NCBI GenBank assembly: GCA_016212685.1
Contig: JACREW010000098.1
Span: 1-7,592, forward strand
Length of the DNA: 7,592 bases
Direction of reading: 5' to 3'
Origin: Nitrospirota bacterium
GTDB taxonomy: Bacteria; Nitrospirota; Thermodesulfovibrionia; Thermodesulfovibrionales; Dissulfurispiraceae
A program made the position numbers and the translations under genes. The notes below the pieces were generated by a model. The model did no database searches and had not been told where the DNA came from. It was given only the letters and a program-made list of their open reading frames with translations. Below are positions 1 through 6,798 of the stretch, one piece after another. Every line of letters begins with the position of its first letter. Position 1 is the stretch's first letter.

Positions 1-2
1 AA

Positions 3-1622
3 AAATTAATATTCGGCCTTGGATTGGCGCTTTTCATATTCGCCGTCAGCGCCATGGTGGTGGTGAAAAACCTCGATAATATCGTTGCAAACCAGCGGCT
101 CATCAATGAGCAGGACCTGATAATAGGCAAGCACAGCGAAATGCTTTTCCAGATGAAGGGCGCGCAGGCCGAGCTTTACCGGCATCAGGCGGAGTATACG
201 AGAAATATAGACGACCTTGTAAATTATATCGAGGAATTCGATGAAAATATGGCCTTCCTGTCAAGACAGTATTCGACCCATCTCAACGATATTGCCTGTA
301 TGCAGTGCCATTCGAAGATAGAGGAAAGACTGACCTCTCTCTCCGGCATATTCTCCGAAATAAAAACACACATAAAGGACTATAAAGAGGATGTCAGCAT
401 ATTAATCACGACCAACGACACAAGCCAGATAAAATCACTGGAAAACACTGCAACAATGAAGGGCAACACGATAATAGGGCTTCTTGAGAAAGTAAGACAT
501 GCAGCGGACAAAATGAGGGGTGAAATAAAGAACAAAAGGAATATCCTCATTCAGCGCTCTCGGACGATCATATTTGTCACCATATTCCTTACAGTCGCAT
601 TTTCAGTGCTCATATTTATCGCGGTTATCAGGGGCATTACAGCGCCCGTAAATTCCTTGATAAAGGGAATTCAGAAAATAGGCGCCGGTGATTTTTCACA
701 GAGAGTCGATGTGCATACAAAGGACGAGATAGGCTTCATGGCAGAGGCATTCAATAATATGACCCGGCAATTGAACGCCATGAATAAGGAAAAAGACGGA
801 CTGCTGCACGCGTTGAAGGAATTCAACGAAGAACTCGAAAGAAAAGTGAAAGAAGCCACCGAGGAACTGAGGCTCGCACAGGAGAATATGGTGAGAACGG
901 AAACCCTCGCTGCCGTCGGAACCTTATCTGCCGGCGTTTCGCATGAGATAAGCACTCCCTTGAATACCATACTCGGATTCACGCAGTTAATAATTTCCGA
1001 GATGGACGACGACAATCCCGCAAAGGGAGACCTGAAGGTCATAGAGCAGGAAACCGTAAGGTGTAAAAGAATTGTTCAGGGTCTCCTCGATTTTGCGAGG
1101 ACTCCGAGACATGAGGAAAAGTTGATGGACATTAACGGGATATTGGATGAAACCCTCACGCTCATGGAATACCAGCCTTCGATGAAAAAAATAATCGTTA
1201 AAAAGGACATGGACAGCCGGCTTATGCAAATAGAGGCCGACCACTTGCAATTAAAACAGGTGTTTCTTAATATTATCCTCAATGCAACGCAGGCCATGCC
1301 AGAAGGCGGGGAATTGAAAATAGCGACAAGAAATACCGGCGGAGGCATCGAAGCGTTTATCTCCGATACCGGCATAGGCATTTTAGAAGAAGACAGGAAA
1401 AAAATATTTCAACCGTTTTATACCACAAAGAAGGATGGAACAGGACTCGGTCTCTCCATATCATACGGCATAATAAAAAAGCACGGCGGAGAGATATATG
1501 TGGAAAGAGCTGCCGGAGGAGGAACGGCATTCAGGATATTCCTGCCTTCGAAGGCCGTTAGAGATAATCAAGGAGCATCCCTTAAGACCGCCGATGAGGA
1601 AAACAGATGGCACGGATATTAG
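3..1622 (+). CDS. Sensor histidine kinase with periplasmic c-type heme motif (5' partial)
   Basis: Membrane histidine kinase that should autophosphorylate and pass phosphate to the response regulator encoded next to it. The frame is open to the left edge. The residues before the TTG at 24 (KLIFGLG) read as the start of the first membrane helix, so the true start lies outside the window. Numbering from that TTG: TM1 ends near residue 15. A mostly helical extracytoplasmic domain follows (about 18-178), with CMQCH at 92-96, a canonical CxxCH covalent heme c site. TM2 is at about 181-203, HAMP at about 204-255 and a coiled coil at about 255-290. The HisKA H-box (SHEISTPLN) has phospho-acceptor H307. 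The HATPase shows the N-box (N420), G1 (DTGIG, 448-452), an F-box (FQPFYTTK) and G2 (GTGLGL, 472-477). All catalytic boxes look intact. The sensor domain is not a PAS fold that I can recognise. Seen: the motifs. Inferred: that heme is bound and senses redox state or a gas. Confidence 0.93.
   Translation, partial: KLIFGLGLALFIFAVSAMVVVKNLDNIVANQRLINEQDLIIGKHSEMLFQMKGAQAELYRHQAEYTRNIDDLVNYIEEFDENMAFLSRQYSTHLNDIACMQCHSKIEERLTSLSGIFSEIKTHIKDYKEDVSILITTNDTSQIKSLENTATMKGNTIIGLLEKVRHAADKMRGEIKNKRNILIQRSRTIIFVTIFLTVAFSVLIFIAVIRGITAPVNSLIKGIQKIGAGDFSQRVDVHTKDEIGFMAEAFNNMTRQLNAMNKEKDGLLHALKEFNEELERKVKEATEELRLAQENMVRTETLAAVGTLSAGVSHEISTPLNTILGFTQLIISEMDDDNPAKGDLKVIEQETVRCKRIVQGLLDFARTPRHEEKLMDINGILDETLTLMEYQPSMKKIIVKKDMDSRLMQIEADHLQLKQVFLNIILNATQAMPEGGELKIATRNTGGGIEAFISDTGIGILEEDRKKIFQPFYTTKKDGTGLGLSISYGIIKKHGGEIYVERAAGGGTAFRIFLPSKAVRDNQGASLKTADEENRWHGY
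297..311 (+). other. CxxCH heme c-binding motif in the kinase sensor domain
   Basis: The codons read C-M-Q-C-H at residues 92-96 (numbered from the TTG at 24), between the two membrane helices. This segment should face the periplasm, where cytochrome c maturation takes place. Nearby histidines (H37, H54, H86, H116, H159) are possible distal ligands, but the sequence alone does not say which one is used. Confidence 0.8.
1596..1606 (+). promoter_or_regulatory. Ribosome binding site of the response regulator, inside the kinase gene
   Basis: GAGGA at 1596-1600 stands 6 nt before the ATG at 1607, within the last codons of the kinase. It supports that start and suggests translational coupling of the overlapping pair. 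Confidence 0.65.
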
Positions 1623-2959
1623 TTATCGACGATGACGAGAGCACATGCAATCTGCTCGCAAGGATCCTCCGGAAAGAGGGCTTTCACATAAAAACCGAAA
1701 AAAGCCCTCTGGATGCTTTAACGTCTTTCAGAAGGAGCGGCTTTGATATTGTCATAACGGATTTTTACATGCCGGAAATGAACGGCGCAGAACTCCTTGA
1801 AGAGATGAGGAAGATCAACCCCGATGTAGATGTAATGATAATGACCGCATTTGCCACAGTCGATAACGCGGTGGATGCGATGAGAAAGGGAGCATACGAC
1901 TATATCGTAAAGCCGTTTCAGAACGACGACCTGCTGCTTTCAATAAAAAGGATTTTGGAAAAGAGGAGGCTGTCCGAGGAAAATAAACAACTGCGCTCGG
2001 AGCTTTCAAAAAAATACAGCTTTCATAATATCCTCGGCAAAACCCCTGCAATACAAAACATATTTGCGCTCATAGAAAAAATAGCGGACAGCGACGCAAC
2101 CGCGCTGCTCATTGGAGAGAGCGGAACAGGCAAGGAGCTCGTTGCAAGGGCTATCCATTATTCGGGAAAACGAAAAGATAAGAATTTCGTTGCCATAAAC
2201 TGCAGCGCGCTTCCCGATACGCTCCTCGAAAGCGAACTCTTCGGTCATACAAAAGGCGCATTTACGGGCGCAACCGAAAGCAAACAGGGATTATTCGAAT
2301 ATGCCGACGGTGGGACATTATTCCTCGATGAAATTGCGGACACGAGTCCGTCAGTGCAGGCAAAGCTACTACGTGTCATTGAAGACAAAAGAATACGGAA
2401 GCTCGGCGAAAATAAAGAAATAGAGGTAGATGTAAGGATAATTACAGCCACCAGCAGAAACCTCAGAAAGCTTATAGACGAAAGCACATTCAGGGAAGAC
2501 CTCTTTTACAGGATAAATGTCTTCCCCTTGAATATCCCTTCCCTCAGGGATAGAAAGGACGACATACCGCTCTTAATCGAACACTTCCTGAAAGACAGAA
2601 AGCGCATCGATTCCGCTGCCCTCGATATATTGATGAACTACCGATGGCCCGGAAATGTCAGGGAACTCGAAAATATGATTGAACGACTGATCGTATTTTC
2701 GGTCTCTGATGCCATCATGCCCGAGGATCTGCCCTCCGAAGTTAAAGATATTGTCTGCAAAAAAATAGACGACACTCTTTCATATCAGGAGGCGAAGAAA
2801 AGGGTTATAGAAGAGTTCAATCAAAACTTTATTGCGTATACCCTGAGACAGACAGGCGGAAATGTCACAAGGGCTGCTGAAAAACTCGGCATAGATAGGG
2901 CAAACCTTCAGAGACTCTTGAGGAAATACGGAATAGCCTCTACAGAGTATAGAGAATAA
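1607..2959 (+). CDS. NtrC-family sigma-54-dependent response regulator
   Basis: Cytoplasmic transcription activator with the classic three-domain plan. The receiver domain (about 1-120) has the acidic pocket D8-D10, phospho-acceptor D52 (in TDFYMPEMNG), T80 and K102. The AAA+ sigma-54 interaction domain (about 140-365) has Walker A GESGTGKE at 170-177, the sigma-54-contacting loop GAFTGA at 217-222, Walker B LFLDE with D241/E242, and the WPGNVREL sensor II region at 347-354. A Fis-type helix-turn-helix (about 417-443, beginning GGNVTRAAEKLGI) ends the protein. Its 450 residues are normal for the family. It starts 16 bp inside the kinase gene, so the two are co-transcribed and are almost certainly cognate. 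Because GAFTGA is intact, it should activate sigma-54 promoters. A strong match to one lies just downstream, before the octaheme cytochrome gene, which makes that gene the most likely target (inference). Confidence 0.96.
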   Translation: MARILVIDDDESTCNLLARILRKEGFHIKTEKSPLDALTSFRRSGFDIVITDFYMPEMNGAELLEEMRKINPDVDVMIMTAFATVDNAVDAMRKGAYDYIVKPFQNDDLLLSIKRILEKRRLSEENKQLRSELSKKYSFHNILGKTPAIQNIFALIEKIADSDATALLIGESGTGKELVARAIHYSGKRKDKNFVAINCSALPDTLLESELFGHTKGAFTGATESKQGLFEYADGGTLFLDEIADTSPSVQAKLLRVIEDKRIRKLGENKEIEVDVRIITATSRNLRKLIDESTFREDLFYRINVFPLNIPSLRDRKDDIPLLIEHFLKDRKRIDSAALDILMNYRWPGNVRELENMIERLIVFSVSDAIMPEDLPSEVKDIVCKKIDDTLSYQEAKKRVIEEFNQNFIAYTLRQTGGNVTRAAEKLGIDRANLQRLLRKYGIASTEYRE

Positions 2960-3045
2960 GTATGCGTCCTTTTTACATCACACCTTAAGCCTTAGTTTTC
3001 AGTAAGTTATATTCTTTTCCCCTTTATTGGTGCGTCTTTTTAGTC

Positions 3046-3056
3046 TCTGCCGCAGA
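3046..3056. promoter_or_regulatory. 11-bp perfect dyad, possible activator site
   Basis: TCTGC-C-GCAGA is a perfect inverted repeat with 5-bp arms. It is centred about 86 bp upstream of the predicted transcription start of the cytochrome gene, a normal distance for an NtrC-type enhancer. No second copy was found nearby, and short dyads can occur by chance, so this is only a candidate. Confidence 0.3.
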
Positions 3057-3104
3057 AATAACCTCCATCATATCTTATTGATTTGTAATATTTTTAAGAA
3101 CAAG

Positions 3105-3115
3105 TGCCAATGGCA
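3105..3115. repeat. 11-bp perfect dyad overlapping the -24 element
   Basis: TGCCA-A-TGGCA is a perfect inverted repeat whose right arm is the TGGCA of the -24 promoter element. It could be chance symmetry, or a site where a bound protein would block sigma-54 polymerase. Confidence 0.4.
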
Positions 3116-3126
3116 TAAAAATAGCA
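3111..3126 (+). promoter_or_regulatory. Sigma-54 (-24/-12) promoter of the octaheme cytochrome gene
   Basis: TGGCATAAAAATAGCA matches the sigma-54 consensus TGGCACG-N4-TTGCA. The -24 GG (3112-3113) and -12 GC (3124-3125) are invariant and separated by exactly 10 nt. Deviations are T for C and A for G after TGGCA, and A for T just before GC. Transcription would start near 3137, about 100 nt before the cytochrome ATG. The gene just upstream encodes a sigma-54 activator, which strengthens the call. Confidence 0.72.
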
Positions 3127-3224
3127 TTAATATTTTCAAAACAGCGCTTAAAATTCAAATACGGGGAGGTGGTGGAATCGCATTTTTAGAAAGGACGTAA
3201 AAAGGACTCGAATATTTTCATACT

Positions 3225-3231
3225 AAGGAGG
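3225..3231 (+). promoter_or_regulatory. Strong ribosome binding site of the cytochrome gene
   Basis: AAGGAGG lies 6 nt before the ATG at 3238. It is a near-perfect Shine-Dalgarno sequence and fixes the start, which is followed directly by a signal peptide. It suggests high expression once transcribed. Confidence 0.85.
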
Positions 3232-3237
3232 AATAAA

Positions 3238-5145
3238 ATGAACCGAAGGATTTTAGTATTACTGCTCATCTCCTTCTGCGCTCTCGGGTTGGTGGTCTAC
3301 GGCACACAGGCAGAAGGCAAAAAGGCAGGGGACAATATCATTCAAGGTATTGTTCAGGATGCATCGGGACAGGCAGCGGAGAATGCCGCTATTTATCTCA
3401 TACCGTCATCCGATGTGGAGGCGATGGCAAAGACGCCGACAGAGATTAAGAGGGACTCAAAAAACGACGAGCCTCTCGAAGACAATCTTGCTGCAAACAA
3501 AGACAAGTATCAGAAAGGTACAACGGACAAAAAAGGAAACTTTAAAATTACCGGTGTGGCAGACGGAAAATATTTCATTTATGTCGAGCCCTCCGACAAA
3601 GAGCATCTCCCGGGCGGCGACAAAGCAAATAAGGCCATGTCAACAGCAGAACTCAAGGGCAAGACCTTAAAGATACTCGTATCGGGAAATGTGCCTGTTG
3701 ATGCGACATATGTTGGGACATCACAATGCCTGATGTGCCATAAGGCATATGAAAACATCAAGAAAACAGCCCACAGACTTGGAATCAGCGTGGTAGAGAA
3801 ACCGAGCAATCTGCAGGATTCCTCCAGGTTTCCCGAATATTTTAGCGGCCTCAAAAAACTCATGGCCGGCGCCAAATTCTATTTCTACAATTTCGACAAA
3901 AGCAGGGGATTTGACAAATACATGATTTCTGAAAAGGCTCCGTCCGACCCTGCATCGGTAAGCTTTACCGCAACATTCTTCAAGGACAGCGACGGAAAGC
4001 TGAAATTCAAAACCGAAAACATGAAAGATGCCTCTGACCCTGCGAGGACATACACTGTTGAAATGACTTACGGAGGCGCCCTCTATAAGCAGCGCTACCT
4101 CTACAGAGTCGGGAAGAGCCTATTCCCGTTTGTGCAGTATAACCCTACAGGTGACGAAGGTTACAACGACAGGACAAGGAAACAATGGAGGGACTATCAC
4201 GCCGACTGGCTCTTCAACGACGGGACTAAGAAGCTGATCGATCCTCCGAAGGCTAAGTCATTTGATAAGGAGTGCGCTTCCTGCCACTATACGGGATACA
4301 CTTTAACCAAAACACCGGAAGACGAATACATTGCAGGCGCTGTAAATGATCCTAATGGTGAGTTTGATATCGACGGCGACGGCGCTCCAAATGAGTTAAA
4401 CATAGGATGCGAGACCTGTCATGGACCGGGATCTGCACATGTTAAAGCTCCGAAGGCAAAGAAAGCGTCAACTATCGTAAGCCCCGGAAAACTGTCAACC
4501 GAGAGGGCATCCGTGATCTGCGGACAGTGCCACAGCAGGCCTCAAGGAAACCTGAACAATGACCAGCCTGTGAATAAGGAAAATAAGATGATGCTGCCCG
4601 GAACAAGCAGAAACGATTACCTGACAAACTACACGACACGGGAAGATGCAGCTAAGAAAGACTACTGGGCGGATGGGATACATTCCAAATCGCATCACCA
4701 GCAGTATACGGACTTTATCCAGTCTAAGAAATACAGGAACGGAAATCAGTTGTTATCATGCGCTAACTGCCATGACCCGCACGGCAAGAACGCGATGAGT
4801 CATCAGGCTAAGGCTGAGGTTAAGAATGGCGACCTCTGCATCGGTTGCCATAAGGATAAATCCGATATCAAGGCCCATACCGCAGCCAAGGTCGGCATGC
4901 CGCATGAGATGAAGATAAACTGCATAGACTGTCACAATACAAAGACCATGCAGACAGGCGCAGGGTTCCGCAAAGGCCTCGCGAGGAAAGACGGCAAGAA
5001 CTACTGGATGAACGACGTCACCTCTCACCTCTTTGACGTCCCGAGAAAGGACAATGCCGGAGTGAAAGGCGTTGAACCCGGAAAGGCAATGCCGATCCCA
5101 TACACAGATGCATGCGGCAAGTGCCACAATGTAGAAGGCCTATAA
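3238..5145 (+). CDS. Secreted octaheme c-type cytochrome (cytochrome c554-like family) with N-terminal beta domain
   Basis: Extracytoplasmic electron-transfer protein. A Sec signal peptide (about 1-25: RR, hydrophobic core, likely cleavage after TQA) exports it. Residues 34-150 look like a carboxypeptidase-regulatory or transthyretin-like beta-sandwich (GIVQDASGQAAENAAIYL, then GTTDKKGNFKITGV). Eight CxxCH motifs follow, with first cysteines at 164, 346, 391, 428, 508, 534, 562 and 626. A 178-residue stretch between hemes 1 and 2, with a YGGALYKQRYLYRVG segment, and the blocks GCETCHGPGSAHV, ICGQCHSR and CANCHDPHG are typical of large multiheme proteins related to the cytochrome c554/c-prime family. 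No CxxCK motif of NrfA type was seen and no lipobox, so it is probably soluble in the periplasm or exported further. The substrate and partner are unknown; it could be an electron conduit or an oxyanion/nitrogen-oxide reductase. The sigma-54 promoter upstream and the adjacent two-component genes suggest inducible expression. Confidence 0.92.
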   Translation: MNRRILVLLLISFCALGLVVYGTQAEGKKAGDNIIQGIVQDASGQAAENAAIYLIPSSDVEAMAKTPTEIKRDSKNDEPLEDNLAANKDKYQKGTTDKKGNFKITGVADGKYFIYVEPSDKEHLPGGDKANKAMSTAELKGKTLKILVSGNVPVDATYVGTSQCLMCHKAYENIKKTAHRLGISVVEKPSNLQDSSRFPEYFSGLKKLMAGAKFYFYNFDKSRGFDKYMISEKAPSDPASVSFTATFFKDSDGKLKFKTENMKDASDPARTYTVEMTYGGALYKQRYLYRVGKSLFPFVQYNPTGDEGYNDRTRKQWRDYHADWLFNDGTKKLIDPPKAKSFDKECASCHYTGYTLTKTPEDEYIAGAVNDPNGEFDIDGDGAPNELNIGCETCHGPGSAHVKAPKAKKASTIVSPGKLSTERASVICGQCHSRPQGNLNNDQPVNKENKMMLPGTSRNDYLTNYTTREDAAKKDYWADGIHSKSHHQQYTDFIQSKKYRNGNQLLSCANCHDPHGKNAMSHQAKAEVKNGDLCIGCHKDKSDIKAHTAAKVGMPHEMKINCIDCHNTKTMQTGAGFRKGLARKDGKNYWMNDVTSHLFDVPRKDNAGVKGVEPGKAMPIPYTDACGKCHNVEGL

Positions 5146-5156
5146 ACATTTAAGCT

Positions 5157-5191
5157 AAGAGGGGCAGGTTGTGTACCTGCCCCTCTTTCAC
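5157..5191. terminator. Bidirectional rho-independent-type terminator hairpin
   Basis: A perfect 13-bp stem (AAGAGGGGCAGGT, 5157-5169, pairing with 5175-5187) closes a 5-nt loop, TGTGT. It lies in the 63-bp gap between the converging cytochrome and chromate-transporter genes. The plus-strand tail TTTCACTT and the minus-strand tail TTAGCTTAAA are only moderately T-rich, but the stem is GC-rich and could stop transcripts from both sides. Confidence 0.82.
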
Positions 5192-5208
5192 TTATTATGA
5201 GAAGCGTA

Positions 5209-6405
5209 TCACCCGAAAATAATCTGTAAGAACCAACCTGCAACCGCCCCACCAGCCACCAGCCATGCGGCATTTATCTTGAAACGCAATCCTGCCGTGG
5301 CGGCGGCTAAACCTATCAAAATCGCCCTCCAGTCCGTAAGCGCTGCACCGGCAAGGTGAATGACTACGGCAGCCATCAATCCAATGGCGCTGACATTCAC
5401 GGCATCGAGAAATGCCGACATCATTTTTGATGCCCTGAGGCGCGGGATGATAGGATTAAGCAGAAGGACAAAAATAAATGAGGGAAGAAATATAGCAGCG
5501 GTAGATACCAAAGCTCCGGGCACACCTGAAACAACATAACCAACAAAAGTCGCAGTGCTTAAGACAGGGCCTGGCGTAAATTGTCCGACAGCAACGGCAT
5601 CGAGCAGTTGCTGCTGCGTTAACCACCCGTAGTCTTTCACAAGCCCGCCTTCAAGGAAGGCAATAAGGACATAACCGCTTCCGTAGAGAACAGAACCTAC
5701 CTTAAGAAAGAATAGCCCTAATTTCGAAAGAGATATACCGGCAATTCCTGCAGTCGAAACCGCCATTGCTGCCTTTGCTTCACTGCTCTTGAATATGAGA
5801 GATATCTGGCCTAAGAGTGGAATTATCCAGCCTGAAATTCTTTTGCCATCCGATTTCTTTATTCCGTATATAATAATCCCGATGATGCCGCCTGAGAGCA
5901 AAGATAGAATCTCGTTTGCCCCCATTAGGGATGCAGCGGCAGCCGCAGATCCAATAACCGCCAATTGCATGTTTTTTGCTGCTGTCCTGCCCAAGCGAAC
6001 AACAGCTACGAGTATAACTGAGATGACTGCAGGCTTGATGCCGAAAAGAAAGGGCGCCGCCTGCGGGATAGATCCGAAGCTGACATACACCCATGCAAGT
6101 GTCCCTGTGATAAGCACTGCAGGCAGTATGAATGACAGACCTGAAGCAATAAGGCCCAAAACTCCTGCCCTGATATATCCGATATGGATCGCCATCTCAG
6201 TTGAATTAGGTCCGGGTATGAGGTTAGTAGCTCCGACAAGGTCAAGGAAATGCTCCCTCGTTATCCACTTCCTGCGATGCACGACCTCCTCTTCCATCAT
6301 GGCAATGTGCGCAGCCGGCCCGCCGAATGCCGTTGTTCCAAGTTTCAGGAATAATTTAATTAATTCAACGATGCCGTTTTTATTTTCCCGGTTGTTATCA
6401 CTCAC
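5209..6405 (-). CDS. chrA: Two-domain chromate transporter (CHR/ChrA family)
   Basis: Inner-membrane protein of the CHR family, whose studied members expel chromate from the cytoplasm. At 398 residues it has the normal length of the long two-domain form. The N-terminal CHR domain (about 12-185) carries FGGP at 27-30 and PGPNSTEMAIHIGY at 64-77. The C-terminal repeat (about 225-398) carries YGSGY at 241-245 and GQFTPGPVLSTATFVGY at 274-290. Many hydrophobic segments fit about 10-12 membrane helices. The start is GTG (6405-6403), chosen because AGGAGG stands 8 nt upstream on the minus strand (6419-6414). It is convergent with the cytochrome gene and divergent from a PadR regulator gene. The family call is firm. 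That the substrate here is chromate, rather than another oxyanion such as sulfate, is inference. Confidence 0.92.
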   Translation of the reverse strand: MSDNNRENKNGIVELIKLFLKLGTTAFGGPAAHIAMMEEEVVHRRKWITREHFLDLVGATNLIPGPNSTEMAIHIGYIRAGVLGLIASGLSFILPAVLITGTLAWVYVSFGSIPQAAPFLFGIKPAVISVILVAVVRLGRTAAKNMQLAVIGSAAAAASLMGANEILSLLSGGIIGIIIYGIKKSDGKRISGWIIPLLGQISLIFKSSEAKAAMAVSTAGIAGISLSKLGLFFLKVGSVLYGSGYVLIAFLEGGLVKDYGWLTQQQLLDAVAVGQFTPGPVLSTATFVGYVVSGVPGALVSTAAIFLPSFIFVLLLNPIIPRLRASKMMSAFLDAVNVSAIGLMAAVVIHLAGAALTDWRAILIGLAAATAGLRFKINAAWLVAGGAVAGWFLQIIFG

Positions 6406-6439
6406 CTCGAATACCTCCTGTATTTAATAATTTATATTA

Positions 6440-6469
6440 TTGTATTTCGTTATCGAATTACGATATAAT
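6440..6469 (+). promoter_or_regulatory. Likely sigma-70-type promoter of padR
   Basis: TATAAT (6464-6469) is a perfect -10 hexamer, with TTGTAT (6440-6445) 18 bp upstream as a partial -35. Transcription would begin near 6476, about 26 nt before the padR ATG. In such AT-rich DNA a TATAAT can also occur by chance. Confidence 0.45.
6444..6466. promoter_or_regulatory. 23-bp imperfect palindrome, candidate PadR operator
   Basis: ATTTCGTTAT-CGA-ATTACGATAT has 10-bp arms that match at 8 positions, including TCGT/ACGA. It covers the spacer and first bases of the -10 of the likely padR promoter and lies in the only region shared by the two divergent genes. Symmetric AT-rich sites of this kind suit a dimeric winged-helix repressor, here most simply the PadR protein itself. 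Confidence 0.45.
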
Positions 6470-6501
6470 AAACAAAAATAAACTTAAAAATAAATATAAA
6501 A

Positions 6502-6798
6502 ATGCTTAGAGACTTTTTTTTAGGGTTTATAAAGATCCACATCCTGCACCATGCGGCGAAGGAGCCGGTCTATGGCTTGTGGCTCATAGAGGAACTCGGC
6601 AGACACGGATACAAGCTGAGTCCGGGAACGCTCTACCCTATTCTTCACAAACTTGAGGAGGAAAAACTCTTAAAATCGCATGCAGAGAATATTGACGGGA
6701 AGATAAGAAAGTATTACAAGACAACTCCCAAGGGAGCAAAGGCATTAATAAAGATTAGGGAGAGAATAAACGAACTGGTAAGTGAGGTGATGGAATAG
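6502..6798 (+). CDS. PadR-family transcriptional regulator
   Basis: Small cytoplasmic winged-helix DNA-binding protein of 98 residues, a size usual for short PadR regulators. The wHTH covers about 5-78. The family hallmark PGTLYPILHKLEEEKLL (41-57) forms the recognition helix region, and GKIRKYYKTTPKG (66-78) forms the wing. A short C-terminal helix (about 79-98) should provide dimer contacts. The ATG has no recognisable Shine-Dalgarno sequence, only an A-rich leader, but no alternative start exists in frame before the upstream stop at 6469-6471. It overlaps the next gene by one base and is divergent from chrA. The likely role is to repress its own operon and perhaps chrA; the effector is unknown. 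Confidence 0.9.
   Translation: MLRDFFLGFIKIHILHHAAKEPVYGLWLIEELGRHGYKLSPGTLYPILHKLEEEKLLKSHAENIDGKIRKYYKTTPKGAKALIKIRERINELVSEVME

Larger units (their letters stand above)
2960..3237. other. Intergenic regulatory region between regulator and cytochrome genes
   Basis: This 278-bp AT-rich stretch contains no credible gene. No clear rho-independent terminator follows the regulator gene, so some read-through into the cytochrome gene is possible. It holds a dyad at 3046-3056, a dyad at 3105-3115 that overlaps a sigma-54 promoter at 3111-3126, and then a leader of about 100 nt with a strong Shine-Dalgarno sequence. The first 80 bases (2960-3040) show nothing I can name. Confidence 0.7.
6406..6501. 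promoter_or_regulatory. Divergent AT-rich promoter region between chrA and padR
   Basis: This 96-bp spacer is extremely AT-rich. It must hold the promoters for both directions and contains a palindrome at 6444-6466. A clear minus-strand promoter could not be chosen; TACAAT on the minus strand (about 6445-6440) is a weak -10 candidate without a good -35. Confidence 0.6.

Noticed and set aside
671..1042. Minus-strand open frame opposite the kinase HAMP and HisKA region
   Set aside because: A low-complexity serine-rich product opposite well-conserved kinase motifs; a coding shadow.
2960..3040. Terminator after the response regulator gene
   Set aside because: Only weak 4-bp pairings such as CTTA/TAAG are present, with no GC-rich stem and no T-tract in the right place.
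3167..3183. Second possible sigma-54 promoter with GG and GC 10 nt apart (3168-3169 and 3180-3181)
   Set aside because: The context reads AGGTGG instead of TGGCAC and TC instead of TT before GC. It is much weaker than the match at 3111-3126 and would leave only a short leader.
3161..3216. tRNA-Leu look-alike: GGTGGTGGAATCG followed by GGACTCGAAT
   Set aside because: The two blocks resemble the 5' end and T-arm of a tRNA-Leu, but only about 45 nt span them, with no acceptor pairing, no anticodon arm and no variable arm.
3238..3312. Lipoprotein signal in the cytochrome (Cys14 in the leader)
   Set aside because: The residues before Cys14 (LISF) do not form a lipobox, and a normal cleavage site follows at TQA.
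5789..6427. Long plus-strand open frame of 212 codons antisense to chrA
   Set aside because: It is the opposite-strand shadow of chrA. The product is proline/isoleucine-rich without any domain, while the chrA frame has clear family motifs and a good ribosome binding site.
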